64,000 nucleotides of DNA, from NCBI GenBank assembly GCA_963920635.1, contig OY987301.1, forward strand, positions 20,626,501 to 20,690,500, in the 5' to 3' direction. This document shows, piece by piece, positions 15,354 to 28,061 of this stretch. The notes under the pieces were generated by a model. That model worked only from the letters and a program-made list of their open reading frames with translations, ran no database searches and had not been told where the DNA came from. The position numbers and the translations under genes were made by a program. This stretch comes from Pseudeuparius sepicola. Its lineage: Eukaryota; Arthropoda; Insecta; Coleoptera; Anthribidae. Position 1 is the first letter of the stretch. The number at the start of each line of letters is the position of its first letter.

Positions 15354-18300
15354 ATGTCTGCAGTCCTTTTGTCCTCATCGGCGACAATAGACATAAGGAA
15401 GGACAGTTCCCAAAAACTTTTAAATCAACTTCTCGAATGCGTTCAAGAGTGCCAGAAGAGATATGGTGGCAGAAAAGAATTAGCAACAGAATTTGATAAT
15501 TGTGTGGCGGGCTTGTGCTTAACGCTTGAAGCTGTTTTTACACACGGTCTACGTAATAAACCTACCACGAACCAAACAACTTTGAAGCATGTATCGGAAA
15601 TTGTAGCTCAGGGTCTCAGTCTTGCCAATGAAAGTCCTTGTATGTACCCATTACCTCTTATAATTACTTATATATTCTGCTTATATTATTAGACCAAAAT
15701 CCACTCAAGAAAACCCCTATTAACTTTATTAATGGAGTGATAACAATCGGCAGACACGTTTTTTCGTGCCGATTTATAAAATGTTGCAGTGTCCTTTGAC
15801 TCACCTGTCAAAAATATTTGGCATTTGACAAAGATTACGGGTTGCGTTTGACTGATGTTACAAAGGATGTTTTCCCGAGTTAACAGTGCACTAGCGGGAG
15901 TTCAAATTGACAGTATAGGTACTTCATTTTCGTGAGAAAATGGGGATAGGGGAGGATGAGCGTGAAAGCAGCAACGAATTTTCTAGCAACGGATTTGTTG
16001 CGCGTCGCGCGGTGGTCCCCGCGGGCGGGACAATACCGCCTGCATGGATAGTCTAGGCCGCCAGTTCTTTCAAAAAACAATTAATTTGCATGGAAAATTG
16101 TCCTGCGGGAAATGGATGCTAATATGTTCTGAGAATCTCAGAATTTGCTTCCCTCAACTTACCCCATTTTCACCCCTCTATCCTAAAACATAAAAAAACT
16201 GTGCAAATGCGCATTTTAAATTGCATGAAAAATTTTCCTGCGGGAAATGGATGGTTATAGGCCCCCTCGTATGTTCTGAGAATATCAGAGTTTGCTTCCC
16301 TCAACGTACCCCATTTTCACCCCTCCATCCGAAAACTTAAAAAAACCGTGCAAATGCGCATTTTAACTTGCATGAAAAATATTCCTGCGGGAAATTGATG
16401 CTAATAGGTCCCTTTGAATGTTCTGAGAATATCAGAATTTGCTTCCCTCAACTTACCCCCTTTTCACCCCCCAATCCGAAAACTTAAAAAAACCATGCAA
16501 ATGCACATTTTAAATTGCATGAACAATTTTCCTGCGGGAAATGGATTCTAATAGGCCCCCTCGTATGTTCTGAGAATCTCAGAATTTGCTTCCCTCAACT
16601 TACCCCATTTTCAACCCTCCTTCCGAAAACGTAAAAAATTTTCGTGCAAGTTAAAAGGGGTGAAAATGGGGTAAGTTGAGGGAAGCAAATTCTGAGATCC
16701 TCAGAACATACAAGTGGCCTATTAGCACGTTATTTTTACGTTTTCGGATGGAGGGGTGAAAATGGGGTAAGTTGAGGGAAGCAAATTCTGATATTCTCAT
16801 CACATTCGAAGGCAGGGCCGCGCCGTCCACGTGTGCAATGTGTGCGGCGCACACAGGCACCAGGTGCGAAGGGGCGCCAAAAAACGCCAAAATTCGATGG
16901 GCGCCATAAGGCTGACTTGGAAGCACGAAAAGTGGATTTTTTCTTAATTGCTTACTGAAATGTATTGTTGACTTTTAATAGTATTCGAAAGATTTTTTTA
17001 CATCTTATAATTATGTATTAATTATTATTATTATTTTATTTTGCGACATTATGTATTAGGTAGATACCGAACAGAAAAAAAATATTTATTGATAGTTAGA
17101 CCTTGCACAGAGTACCTACCTATTTGTTTTGTTGTTTTTTTGCCAAAGAGATTTTTGAATTTTATAATTATTTGTTCTATATTATATTTTATGTTTTTTA
17201 TGTTATACAGTGTGTCCCAATTTGATACTGGACACCTCAGAACTATATGAAGAACAATCAAAACATATGGTCTCAATTTTTTTATTGGTAGTCCCAAGAG
17301 AGAATATCTCATATAGGCGGTGGTATTTGGATGGGGTAATTATTTCAAGGCCTGCTATGATTTTTCAAAATAACTAATTTTCAAGAAACCCTATTAGGGA
17401 TTTTTTACGACAAAATTTTATTAAGAAAACTTGTTCAGAATGAAAAACTGAGTAGAATTGCAAAATTTCAAAAGTCTAGGCATACTTTGATTTTTAGCTT
17501 TTTTGCCTTTTTCTCCCACTTTTTTCCTAGAAATTTGTCCTTTCTGGAGCTTTTCCCGTCAAAATATTATTAAGGAAACTTGATTATCGTGAAAAAATAA
17601 AATTTTGACGTGAAAGCTCCAGAAAGGATACTTTTCTAAGAAAAAAGTGGGAGATACAATCTAAAAATCAAAGTAGGCCTAGTCTTTTAAAATTTTGCGA
17701 ATCTACTCACTTTTTCATTCTAAACAAGTTTCCTTAATAACATTTTGTCGTAAAAAAATCCCTAATGGGGTTTCTTGAAAATTTGCTATTTTAAAAAATC
17801 ATAGCAGGCCATGAAATAATCACCCCATCCAAATACCACCACCTATAAGATACTATCCCTTGGTACTACCAATAAAAAAATAGAGACCATTTGTTTTCCT
17901 TGCCCTTCATATATAGGGTGGACCCAGATTGTATACGATAGGTGTAAAAGACAAAAAAAATTCGAGTTGAAACTTGACCTTTGGGGGATCAGCCTTGCTT
18001 GATTAGAAACTAATTTGCACCATATTATTATATTTTAAAAATCAAGCAGGCCTTGACGGAGGCAAATTATTTCTTTTCCGTTCAGGTATACTACCTTTTC
18101 CTTAGTCGAAAAATTTTATTGTTCTGAATGCAAATCCAAGTTGCCGCAAGTATGCCGATTGTTTTGAAATTTAGTACAGGGTCTTAAATTTGCATTCTGA
18201 AAATTTTTTTCTGATAAAATTTTTCGATAAATGTACTTGATTTGCGCTAAAACCGCAAAAATTGAAATAATAAAAAAAAAATCAAAATGCGCCGATTGTT

Positions 18301-21300
18301 TTTATAATTTGGTACGATGATTTGGAATTACATACTTAATATTTTTTTTTGTTTCTACTTATCTACTTTTTTATTTAACAAAACCGAAACAAATATGTTT
18401 TTGAAAACTAAATTTTTATGGGCGCTACGGAAATTTTTACACACAGGCGCCACCGAGTGTTGGCGCGGCCCTGTTCGAAGGGACCTCTTAGCATCCATTT
18501 CCTTCAGGACAATTTTTCATACAAGTTAAAATGCGCATTTGCACGGTTTTTTTATGTTTTCGGATGGAGGGGTGAAAATGGGGTGCGTGGAGGGGTGAAA
18601 ATGGGGTGCGTTGAGGGAAGCAAATTCTGAGATTCTCAGAACATACGGGGAGGCCTATTAGCATCCATTTCCCGCAGGAAAATTTTTCATGCAAGTTAAA
18701 ATGCGCATTTGCACAGTTTTTTTTAAGTTTTCGGATGGAGGGGTGAAAATGGGGTAAGTTGAGGGAAGCAAATTCTGATATTCTCAGAACACACGAGGGG
18801 GCCTATAAGCATCTATTTCCCGCAGGAAAATTTTTAATGCACATATTTTTTTACGTTTTCGGATGGAGGGGTGAAAATGAGGTAAGTTGAGGGAAGCAAA
18901 TTCTGATATTCTCAGAACATTCAAAGGGACCTATTAGCATCCTTTTTCCGCAAAAAAAATTGTCATACAAGTTAAAATGCGCATTTGCACGGTTTTTTTA
19001 TGTTTTCGGATAGAGGGGTGAAAATGGGGTAAGTTGAGGGAAGCAAATTCTGATATTCTCAGAACATACGAGGGGGCCTATAAGCATCTATTTCCCGCAG
19101 GAAAATTTTTAATGCAAGTTAAAATGCGCATTTGCACGTTTTTTTTACGTTTTCGGATGGAGGGGTGAAAATGGGGTAAGTTGAGGGAAGCAAATTCCGA
19201 TATTCTCAGAACATTCAAAGGGACCTACTAGCATCCATTTTCCGCGAAAAAAATTTTCATACAAGTTAAAATGCGCATTTGCACGGTTTTTTTATGTTTT
19301 CGGATAGAGGGGTGAAAATGGGGTAAGTTGAGGGAAGCAAATTCTGATATTCTCAGAACATACGAGGGGGCCTATAAGCATCTATTTCCCGCAGGAAAAT
19401 TTTTAATGCAAGTTAAAATGCGCATTTGCACGTTTTTTTTACGTTTTCGGATGGAGGGGTGAAAATGGGGTAAGTTGAGGGAAGCAAGTTCGGAGATTCT
19501 CAGAACATATTAGCATCCATTTCCCGCAGGAAAGAACTGGCGGCCTAGACTATCCATGCAGGCGCTATTGTCCCGCCCGCGGGGACTACCGCGCGACGCG
19601 CAACAAATCCGTTGCTAGAAAATTCGTTGCTGCTTTCACGCTCATTAGGGGAGGGTGGTTTATTTGCATCGGCCAGAGGCCGCGGCAACTAAATTCCACA
19701 TGAATCATAAAAAGTTGAACTTCAGTGCCTTGGTACATAAATAACTATTATTAAAAAATAAACACAAAAATGTCAAGACTGTAATTTTCTAAAACTGAGT
19801 ATCTGGTTGCAACAAGTTGGCCATGGTGGATAATGAGGTCAGGACTAGTATATTTCATTACGAGTCTGGAAATAAAGATTTTTCCGTGCGCGCGTGACAA
19901 ATTCCCGTGTGAGGCGCAGCCGAACACGGGAAGTCATGCAAGCACGGAAAAATCTATTTCTGGACGTGTAATGCGAACGATATTTTTTATTATAATTCTT
20001 TGAAAAGGGAAACTTAAAACATTTTATCGGCATATTATAATAAAATTAATTGACAAAAAATAAACAACGCAGACAATATAGTGTTTGGCACGATACACAA
20101 ATAACGGTATGCCAGCTAGGAGAACCAAAATTACTTCGACATAAAGCTGTAGCCGTGAGAAATCTTTATAAATACGTCAGTCAACGGTATCTCCCTTAAT
20201 TCATGCTAGGAAAAACCAATTACACTTTCCCATCCTCTTTCTTGAGGCAACTTTAGTGGTGCTTGTAAATTTTTCAATTGTCATTTGTTTCTGCATCACA
20301 GCTGACTCTTCACTGCCTGGTGCATGTAGTTTTCTTAATATCGCAGATATCGCCAAGCTGTAAAAACATATAGGTACTTTTTAATGCTGAATGGAATGTC
20401 ATAGTCAGTTAAAAAGTGCCTATGTATAATGTTTTTGCATCGTGGCAATATATCCAATAAAAATTACAAGTCATTGTCGAATTAGACAGAATGAAAAGTC
20501 TCGTTGAAGCTATCTCAAAAAAAGATGATGAGGATGCGTGGTTAGTTTATTTTCCATGAATATTAGCTTAGATTCCCAATGTCTATCAAGGGAGTCGGAA
20601 AATACATCGTTATATATTTGTCGATTATGTGCACTTCAGAATAGATTAAGGGCAAATTTTTCAATGTATAGGCACAGAATTTCCGAATTTCTTCTGTGGT
20701 ATAGGACAGCCCGGGGTTCCTGAATTGGGGGAGTTGGGAAAATAACGTCATTAGTGTCATTATTCACCGATTTTGGGCATTAGGTATAGAGATAGCGCTA
20801 GATATTTTCTTTTGCCTCCACAAAAATTTTAGATTTATTGTCAAATTGATGGAAACTCATGGGCTGAGTATTTTTTGGAAACTGAAATAGTGTAGGATCT
20901 ACGGTTGCCCTCCATAACAAAACTTAGGACTGTTGAATATTTTAATTAAACAACTAAATGCAAAGCAATTAATTGAAAATAAACTATTAAAACATACCTC
21001 TGCTACAATACAATAATAATTGTTAACTTAGTTATTACAAAAAACAATAACTTTATACAAAGATTATATTTTTATATGGATAAGGATCAAAAATTAGTTT
21101 TTGTTCTAATTTCAATACTTTTTCTTGCTGCAGCGTTGACCTAGGAACTATATTTTGTTTTACATTAAAAGTATAATTTTTCCTATTAGGTATATTGGCA
21201 ATAAATTGGACACTGTATCTTCGAAGCATTTTTTATAGATTTCAAAAGTATTTTGAAATGGCAAAATAACTAACAAAGAATATGCAGACAATGTTTCTTC

Positions 21301-24300
21301 AGAAAGAAATTTCAATGACCCTGGACGGTATTCGTTCAAACAGACTAATTTAGAATATATTTTTATAATCTTTCTTCAACCAGATTGTGGCAAATTTTGC
21401 ACTTATTTTTTACAATGTGTAAGTACTTATACACAGTTAAAAGTAGTACCTACATTATTTAATATTTTAATTGTTTCAATCCAGTTTTCAGGCTAATATA
21501 TTTACCAAAGTTTTCTGAAGATATGGTCAAAGGTTTGTTAATCACATTAGTTTTTGTAAATAATTGTAACCGGAAGATCCACATACACATTTTATTTTCA
21601 CTGCATATTGTTTCAATAATTATTTCTTTGGTCCATGATTTTTTCTTACGGTATACCTAATTTTTGAATTTTCATTAAAGGCTTCTTTCAGTCTCTTGGT
21701 GATCTCTTCACCATATCTGGGCCATTTGGAGTTTTGATTTATCTAATTAATGTTCCAAAAATTGATATTTTTCCCTGAAGGTTTGCGATTTTTAAATGGA
21801 TATTAGATGTTTTATACTCTACATATTTGGTTTTTCCGTTTTCATTCCAGCTAAAAATAATTGTTGCATTTTCCCAAATTTGTAATTTTTCCTTATTTTT
21901 GACAGTGAAAATAACTGATGGTCACACCACAATACAAATTTTCGAGTTGAAATTTGAGCTTCTGGGGATAAGCCCTGCTTGGTTTGAAACTAATTTGTGA
22001 CGTAATTTTACTTTTAAAAAATCACAAATGCCTTGGGAATTTTGAAAAAACTAATTTTCCACATCAGTAAAGTGCCCTTTCTGTAGGTTTTATGACAAGA
22101 TGTTATTAAGGAAACTTGTTCAGAATGAAGAACTGAGTAGGTTTGCGAAATTTCAAAAGTCTAGGCCTACATTGATTTTTTGGCATTTTTTCCCACTTTT
22201 CTTTAGAAAAGTGCACTTTGTGTAGCTTTCACATTAAAATGTTATTAAGAAAACTTGTTTAGAATGAAAAACTGGATAGGTGTGAAAAATTTCAAAAGCC
22301 TAGGTCGACTTTGATTTTTGTGCGTTTTAATTTTTTAGCAGAAAAAATCAAAGTCGACCTAGGCTTTTGAAATTTTTCACACCTATCCAGTTTTTCATTG
22401 TGAACAAGTTTTGTTAATAACATTTTGTCATAAAACCTTCAGAAAGGGCACTTTACTGATGCGAAAAATTAGTTTTTTTCAAAATTCCCAAGCCATACGT
22501 GATTTTTTGAAAATAAAATTACGTCAAAAATTAGTTTCAAACCAAGCAGGGCTTATCCCCAGAAGCTCAAATTTCAACTCGAAATTCTTTTGTCATTTAC
22601 ACCCTATCCAAACTCTATCCGTGGACACACTGTATTATGTAAATAAATGAGATGATAATAATTATTTATGAAATTTTCTGACTGACTTTTTACGTCTGTA
22701 CAAGAAGGTATGTGTATGCAGATAGGTGTTACCCATTTTACTTCATGTAGGTGATCAGAATAAATGAAAATAATATTTACCTGTAGTAACTACCAACCTT
22801 TTTACTTCCATGGAATCTATCCCAAATTATTTTTGATCAACAAAATTGATACGACTTTTGAAAAATTATTTATTCTGTTAAAAAATGATATTATTGTCCT
22901 AACTCTCCCAATCCAGGAACTCTAGGACAACCCACCGCTAAGGATGGTTTTAACATTGGAAATACTTGCCGAAGTTTCACCGTACATTACGTATGTTTTG
23001 GCAGGCTGGTCAGGAGCAATTTCATTTTGACCTCCTGTTTTCAAAAGGTTTGAGATTCTGCCAAAACAAACCTAATACTTTCAAAGTTCTTAGTTCACAT
23101 TCTGCTAAAGATATAAACTCGAGATATGAATTCGAGATATTAACTCCTTCGTCACTCCACTAATTATATTTAAGACAATAATTATATCAATGCTAACTGG
23201 CTAACATTTCGTAGCTTTTTGGCCATTTGTAAAAGAACATTTGACCAAGCACGAACAAGAAAGGTACGATCGTTTAAGGCATATTTGGACAGACACTGGA
23301 AAAGGTAGAGCGTGGTTAAGAGCTGCGTTAAACGAGAAATCGTTAGAAAGGTATATATTAATATTAATTTGTAATAAACAAGAGAAATAATGCATACTTT
23401 TTCTAGATATTTTCATACTGTCTTAAGCAATTCGAAAATACTAAACTTACATTATGAGCCGTGGGCAATTTTGCGAGATGACGAGAAAAATAGCATGCTG
23501 CCAAACATGGCTGCAGGTTTAGGTTCCATTCTGTTTGCAGTGTGTATAGATAAACCAGAATTTAATAGTAGTGTTACTGCAGTTACGGATTCAATCAAAA
23601 GTATCGTAGAGCCTATTATAGAAGCCCCAAAACCAGGTAGAATTTTTTTATTTAATTTACAAAATATGTAATTATAGATTTGTTTAGATTTCCTTTCTGT
23701 AAACTGGAGTCTAGAGTCCCTGTCATAAGAACATGTTTGTATTTTCTACTTATCATTGTCTTATATGTGCTGGTTATAGGGAAACGATGGCTGCCAAAGC
23801 CATTTCACAGCACAAGAGTTAGTTAGAATGACATAATTACCCCTGCACTTTTTATAAATCTTGGGCAGTGTTTCCCAAACATATTTTCTAATAATAACGA
23901 ATTATTTTTGATTTTAGTTGAATAACCTGATTAATGTGACTTATTGGTAGATTTGGGGTGTATATGCTCAAAGACTATTGAATGATTGGTATTCATATTT
24001 AGTAAAAGTCTAGAAATCTTTGCCTTACATTAATATTATATTTCAATTTATCCACATAGTTTGATTCTTAGGTTATATTTATATGTAATAAAGAAGGACT
24101 GTATAGCTATATTTCTTTAGTTCATCCATTGAACCACTTGTTTACAAAAACATTATCATCCTTATGTAGCAATAACTTCGATACAAGTATTTTGTTATGC
24201 GTTTTCAGAAAACAAAAAGAAGCATAAGACAAAGAAAAAAGTGGCAAGGCAGTTCATATCATTCGATGATGATGACAGTAGCAACTTATCAATGAGTATC

Positions 24301-26409
24301 CCATCATCATCCAGCAGTACCTCTTCCGAAACTAACTCATTAGGAGACAATCACTCTGACAAGGGCAAATGTAAACCTTTCCTAAAAGACATACGGGAGG
24401 AGAATAGAATCAAAATGGATGAACCGCCTTCGTCATCGTCTGACAATAAGCCTAAAATCGAACGGAAGCTATCGATAGAATGCAGTGGAATTAGAGATAA
24501 GTTTAGTTCTAATGTACCTGAAACTTTGACGCCAGTGAGCCAGACGGAAATAGGTGAACTGACGCCTGTTTCAGTGGAAATTAACAAACATTTCGAATCT
24601 ACTGAGAACTTGGATGACATCCTTGAAGTGCCAACAGACATATCCGCAGTTTTGACAGCTGTCGAGATAAGAAATAACGAAGAATTGCTAAAAAAGGAGC
24701 AGAAGATAAAAGAGTTGCAGGTAGAAAACGACCAGTTGAAAGAACAGGTTAAGAAATATGTTCATGCGATACAAATTTTGGGCGGTGATGATGGAAGAAT
24801 TCAGAAAACTTTAGAGGAATTGCAAATTGAAGAACACAAAGGCGAAGGAAATGTTCCCGAAAAAAAGTTTGTTCAAGTAAGTACACTGCTAAGAAATACA
24901 TCTTTAATATATTTCTTTAAATCACACATGAAAAGTTAAATGCAAAGCAATGTAAGAAAATAGTTAAATGGTATATGACGAGTCTTGTAGGTAGCAGAAA
25001 TGTATGCAGAACTGATGGACTTTAATGTAATGCTCCAACAATCATTAATAAAGAAAGATGCAGTGTTGGATAAATTAACAAAAGAGTTGGAAGAAATACG
25101 GGGTCCTGTGGCATCAAACATAAGTGTCGAAATAACAGGAACAGTTAACATATGGATACCGTCTGCATTTCTGACAGGTAATAAGTTACATGTCACACAT
25201 ATTTTTCATCTTTCCACAACTTAAATTTACATTGTTTTTGTTTATTTTGCATTATAGTATTATAAATAATTCATGGAATGGTATTTAGCTAGTGCCCCGA
25301 CTGTCCATTTTTTATTTCAGTGCTTGAATCTCATATTTTATTTTTTGTGACACCAGCCAAAATAGATGGTAATAAAATTTAAACGAATGCCCCCTACACT
25401 TTTGCCACTTTCCTACTTACAATAAATTACTCTATAGCGTTGATTGACCTTCTTCCATTGACGTCTATAGTCTAGGCAAGTTACGGAGGCAGTGGATCAA
25501 AACATTGGCCACCACGTGATTTATTCTCTTATTGGTCTGGCCGTCATAAAATGTCGAGTGTTTACGCGGCAGGCAAAATGCAGGGCCGGCTCTTCCCTCA
25601 GTCAAGTTTGCTGCATATTTTAGATCGGATCGCGAGCGGTATATTCTGTAAATTTATTTTGCTACTTAATTTAAGGAAATTTAGAAAGATCCACGAAAGG
25701 TAAAAACACAATTTTTGGAACTTCTAAAAGAATTAGTTCAGAATTACAAGCCACTGGGAATCTCATATTAGTCAGACCCTGGTAATCGATCGCAATGCAG
25801 TCATATATGACTTTGTTTATATCTACTGCCCCTGTAACTTGGATAGACTTTAGTTTGAATTTGAATGTATTGTGCGAATAAAATGTTCGACTTATTTCTA
25901 GGAACTGGCTCAAGCTCCCATCATGTGTACCAAATTTTTTTGAGAGCCGGTAATGATGAGTGGAACATTTACCGGAGATATGCTCAATTTCATGCTTTGC
26001 ACGCAGATCTAAAGAAATTAGACCCGATCGTGGGAACATTTGACTTTCCACCAAAGAAAAGTATTGGAAAAAAGGTTAGGACCAATATTTCTTGATGTGA
26101 AAAATTAAAATTTTATTTATTTTGTAGGACTCAGCTCTAGTAGAAGATAGGAGAAAGAGATTGCAAGTGTATCTGAGAAAAGTAATAGCTCATTGGCCAG
26201 AATTAGCGCATTGCAATAGTAGGTTTTTGTTGGAACAACATTTAGTTTTCTTCAAGTAAGTAATGAATCATACTTTTTTACAAAATTAATACAATAAGTA
26301 CCAATAAATTTTGTACTGCTATAGAGATCAAAGAGAAGATCTTCAAAAGAAGAAAAATATGTTTAGTCAAAGATCCGATGCTTCTTCAAATAACTACTCT
26401 GGATTATAA
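15354..26409 (+). CDS. Snx29: Sorting nexin 29-like protein (RUN + coiled coil + PX)
   Basis: Exons: 15354-15639, 23215-23350, 23407-23636, 24209-24876, 24991-25177, 25902-26074, 26128-26255, 26325-26409; all phases agree and the protein is 630 residues. Exons 1-3 (about residues 1-215) encode a RUN domain (FWPFVKEHL, GRAWLRAALNE, SMLPNMAAGLGSILFAV). Exon 4 opens with a basic stretch followed by QFISFDDDD, a segment also found in vertebrate SNX29, then an acidic/Ser-rich linker and the start of a coiled coil. Exon 5 continues the coiled coil and ends NIWIPSAFL. Exons 6-7 (about 505-600) form the PX domain, with the phosphoinositide-binding RRYAQF motif and the PPKKSIGKK loop. The family binds endosomal phosphoinositides; its exact function is poorly known. 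The first intron (7.6 kb) is filled with transposon sequence. Start chosen as the first Met of the exon; it is close to the family N-terminus. Confidence 0.93.
17206..17915. mobile_element. Foldback element, end TACAGTGTGTCCC
   Basis: A palindrome of about 700 bp inside the hAT-like element. Left-arm blocks (GTGGTATTTGGATGGGGTAA, AAGTCTAGGCATACTTTGAT) have complements in the right arm in reverse order. The last 40 or so bases of the right arm are missing where the next element begins. Confidence 0.85.
17915..18330. mobile_element. Left half of a foldback element of the 46-kb family
   Basis: It begins GGGTGGACCCAGATTG and continues through GGGGGATCAGCCTTGCTTGA and AGCAGGCCTTGACGGAGGCA. The same order of blocks forms one arm of the full palindrome at 46070-46834. 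The other arm is absent. Confidence 0.82.
19655..19699. repeat. 45-bp palindromic repeat, copy 1
   Basis: GTGGTTTATTTGC...GGCAACTAAATTCCAC forms an imperfect hairpin around a GGCC-rich core. A close relative in the opposite orientation is at 45631-45677. Confidence 0.7.
21930..22634. mobile_element. Foldback element, right end GGACACACTGTA
   Basis: A palindrome of about 700 bp in Snx29 intron 1. CGAGTTGAAATTTGAGCTTC and GGGGATAAGCCCTGCTTGGT on the left are matched by their complements on the right; the loop is near 22325. The left terminus seems truncated. Its arm resembles, at lower identity, the elements at 17915 and 46070. Confidence 0.85.
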
Positions 26410-26682
26410 AACAACCACCCTAAAAAATAATATTACATTTTACTATAAGTGTAGAAAATTTGGTTGAAAGCAATTGATTTATGTTTGATACCAGTATGAT
26501 TTTATTATGTGATACATCCTTTATTCAGTGATACAACTCAAAACAGCTATTTATTTCTAACATATCTATTTAAATAACATTGTAATCATTCCAATTTATT
26601 TAACTAGATAAGCCTACTCATTGTTAAAAAGGGGATTTTAGTAAATTTATTTGTGTGTATACCGTTATGTTTTTGTAAGTTA

Positions 26683-26688
26683 AATAAA
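26683..26688 (+). terminator. Polyadenylation signal of Snx29
   Basis: A canonical AATAAA lies about 275 bases past the Snx29 stop codon, before the convergent neighbour. Confidence 0.6.
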
Positions 26689-26689
26689 A

Positions 26690-28061
26690 GTTTTAAATTT
26701 ATATAGATTTTAAGTTATAATCTCTAGAGAACGATAAATTCATATTGCAAGGAGTGTTACATAAGAAAATTTCACGCTTAAAGTTTGACAGAAAATTTTC
26801 TAGTGTCGCATCACAGCTAGGTAGGCATCATGGAGTCCCTGTCGTCTATAAGTGTAGGGTAATAAACGTCATTCACTTCCGATTAAAAATAGGCAAGTCT
26901 TTAAATTATATTCGGCATAAAAATATCAATGGAATTTTGCACATTGGTGGCCAATTAAGAGGGGATGCCAAATTCCCTAATTATGTTTCATTTGCTAATA
27001 TCTTTCTTGAATGAGATAGGAAGTTGTGGTTTTTACCGACTTTTGGGGATTTTTGTCCTCAATTTAGCTATGTAAACGAAGTAATACTGTGGAATTTAAA
27101 ATTCTCAAGAAAATTTGTTTTATTTGTTGTGTTAACAAGTAGCACTCTCTGGTGAATGCAGTAAAAAGACAGTTTTCTCAATCCAAAATATGGCAAAAAA
27201 AAAACCTTTCTAAGCACACAAGTTGGTTCAATTCCGTTAATCCTAACAAAAGTTATTACCATTTAGAGAAAACAATTGGAAGGGCACCCACCACTTACTT
27301 TAAGAGGTACAGAAAATGGGCAAAACAAAATAGTTCAGAATTTTCTCTAGGTTAATATGGAAATATTTCAGATACCACTTTATTGGAAACTTTTTTGGAA
27401 AAACTTCAATTTTCATTTTTCCGGTCATTTTAGGAACTTGAAAATATTTTTGCAGTGGCGAAGCCTAAATGTAGCTACTGTTTTCCCCCCGCTTAAAATT
27501 AATCCCAATTCGCCTTGAATGTTACCATTGTCATTAGTAGTTACGTTCGACTTGGGAGGTGCTGCTACATTTACTACAATAGATATAGCCACCCTATACA
27601 AAAATCATGACATGTAACAGTGATTTCTGAATGTAACCTTGATGTTCTTATGTGGTCTCTATCTTCCGATATATCAGTCTGATGACCCGGAATAATGGTA
27701 GGTCCAACATGAAAATATAAAAAAATTCGGAGTGTTTCCCATCGCCATGATAATAATGTGGTGAAGAAATGGAAATAAAACTTTCATTAATGAAAACCCA
27801 AAATTTTAACAATACAATATATTAAAACAAACATTTTATACACCACTACGATATACATTCTTTCAAATCACTTCATCTTAATGTCACTTTATACTTTGCA
27901 AAAGTTTATTAATTTATTGGATAAAATTTAATAATAATTAGCAATTTTAAAAACTTTAAAACAGGTAGTGTTACAATATTGGAATTGGTTTTTTCGTTTT
28001 TTGTATCACAGCAATACAATAATTACAAAATTCTTAAGATAAAAGTAGTATAATACTGGCT
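26690..28061. other. Convergent intergenic region, no recognised gene
   Basis: This lies between the 3' ends of Snx29 (plus) and Rab3GAP2 (minus). Short open frames at 26745-27014 and 27152-27355 match no family I recognise and lack gene-like context. TTTATT on the plus strand near 27905 could be the minus-strand polyadenylation signal of Rab3GAP2. Confidence 0.5.

Larger units (their letters stand above)
16813..18473. mobile_element. hAT-like non-autonomous element nested in the foldback element
   Basis: The ends are CAGGGCCGCGCC and GGCGCGGCCCTG, flanked by a perfect 8-bp duplication TTCGAAGG (16805-16812 and 18474-18481). Removing the element restores the 147-bp monomer of the host foldback element across the join. 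The 8-bp duplication and CAG...CTG ends are hAT-type. No transposase is visible; the interior is itself occupied by two palindromic insertions. Confidence 0.92.
15956..19645. mobile_element. 3.7-kb foldback element with tandem-repeat arms
   Basis: The termini are ATGAGCGTGAAAGCAGCAAC and its complement, followed inward on both sides by a unique block of about 120 bp and then by tandem copies of a 147-bp monomer. Monomers in the left arm are spaced exactly 147 bp (16223, 16370, 16517). At about 16645 the orientation flips, and the right arm carries about eight inverted monomers up to 19520. The element is flanked by a perfect 9-bp direct duplication TAGGGGAGG (15947-15955 and 19646-19654). It lies in Snx29 intron 1 and has no open reading frame of its own. 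Long repeat-built arms resemble Drosophila FB elements, and a 9-bp duplication fits Mutator-like transposition. Confidence 0.92.

Noticed and set aside
16080..16640. CRISPR-like regular repeats
   Set aside because: The 147-bp units are contiguous tandem copies with no unique spacers, in a eukaryotic intron with inverted arms.
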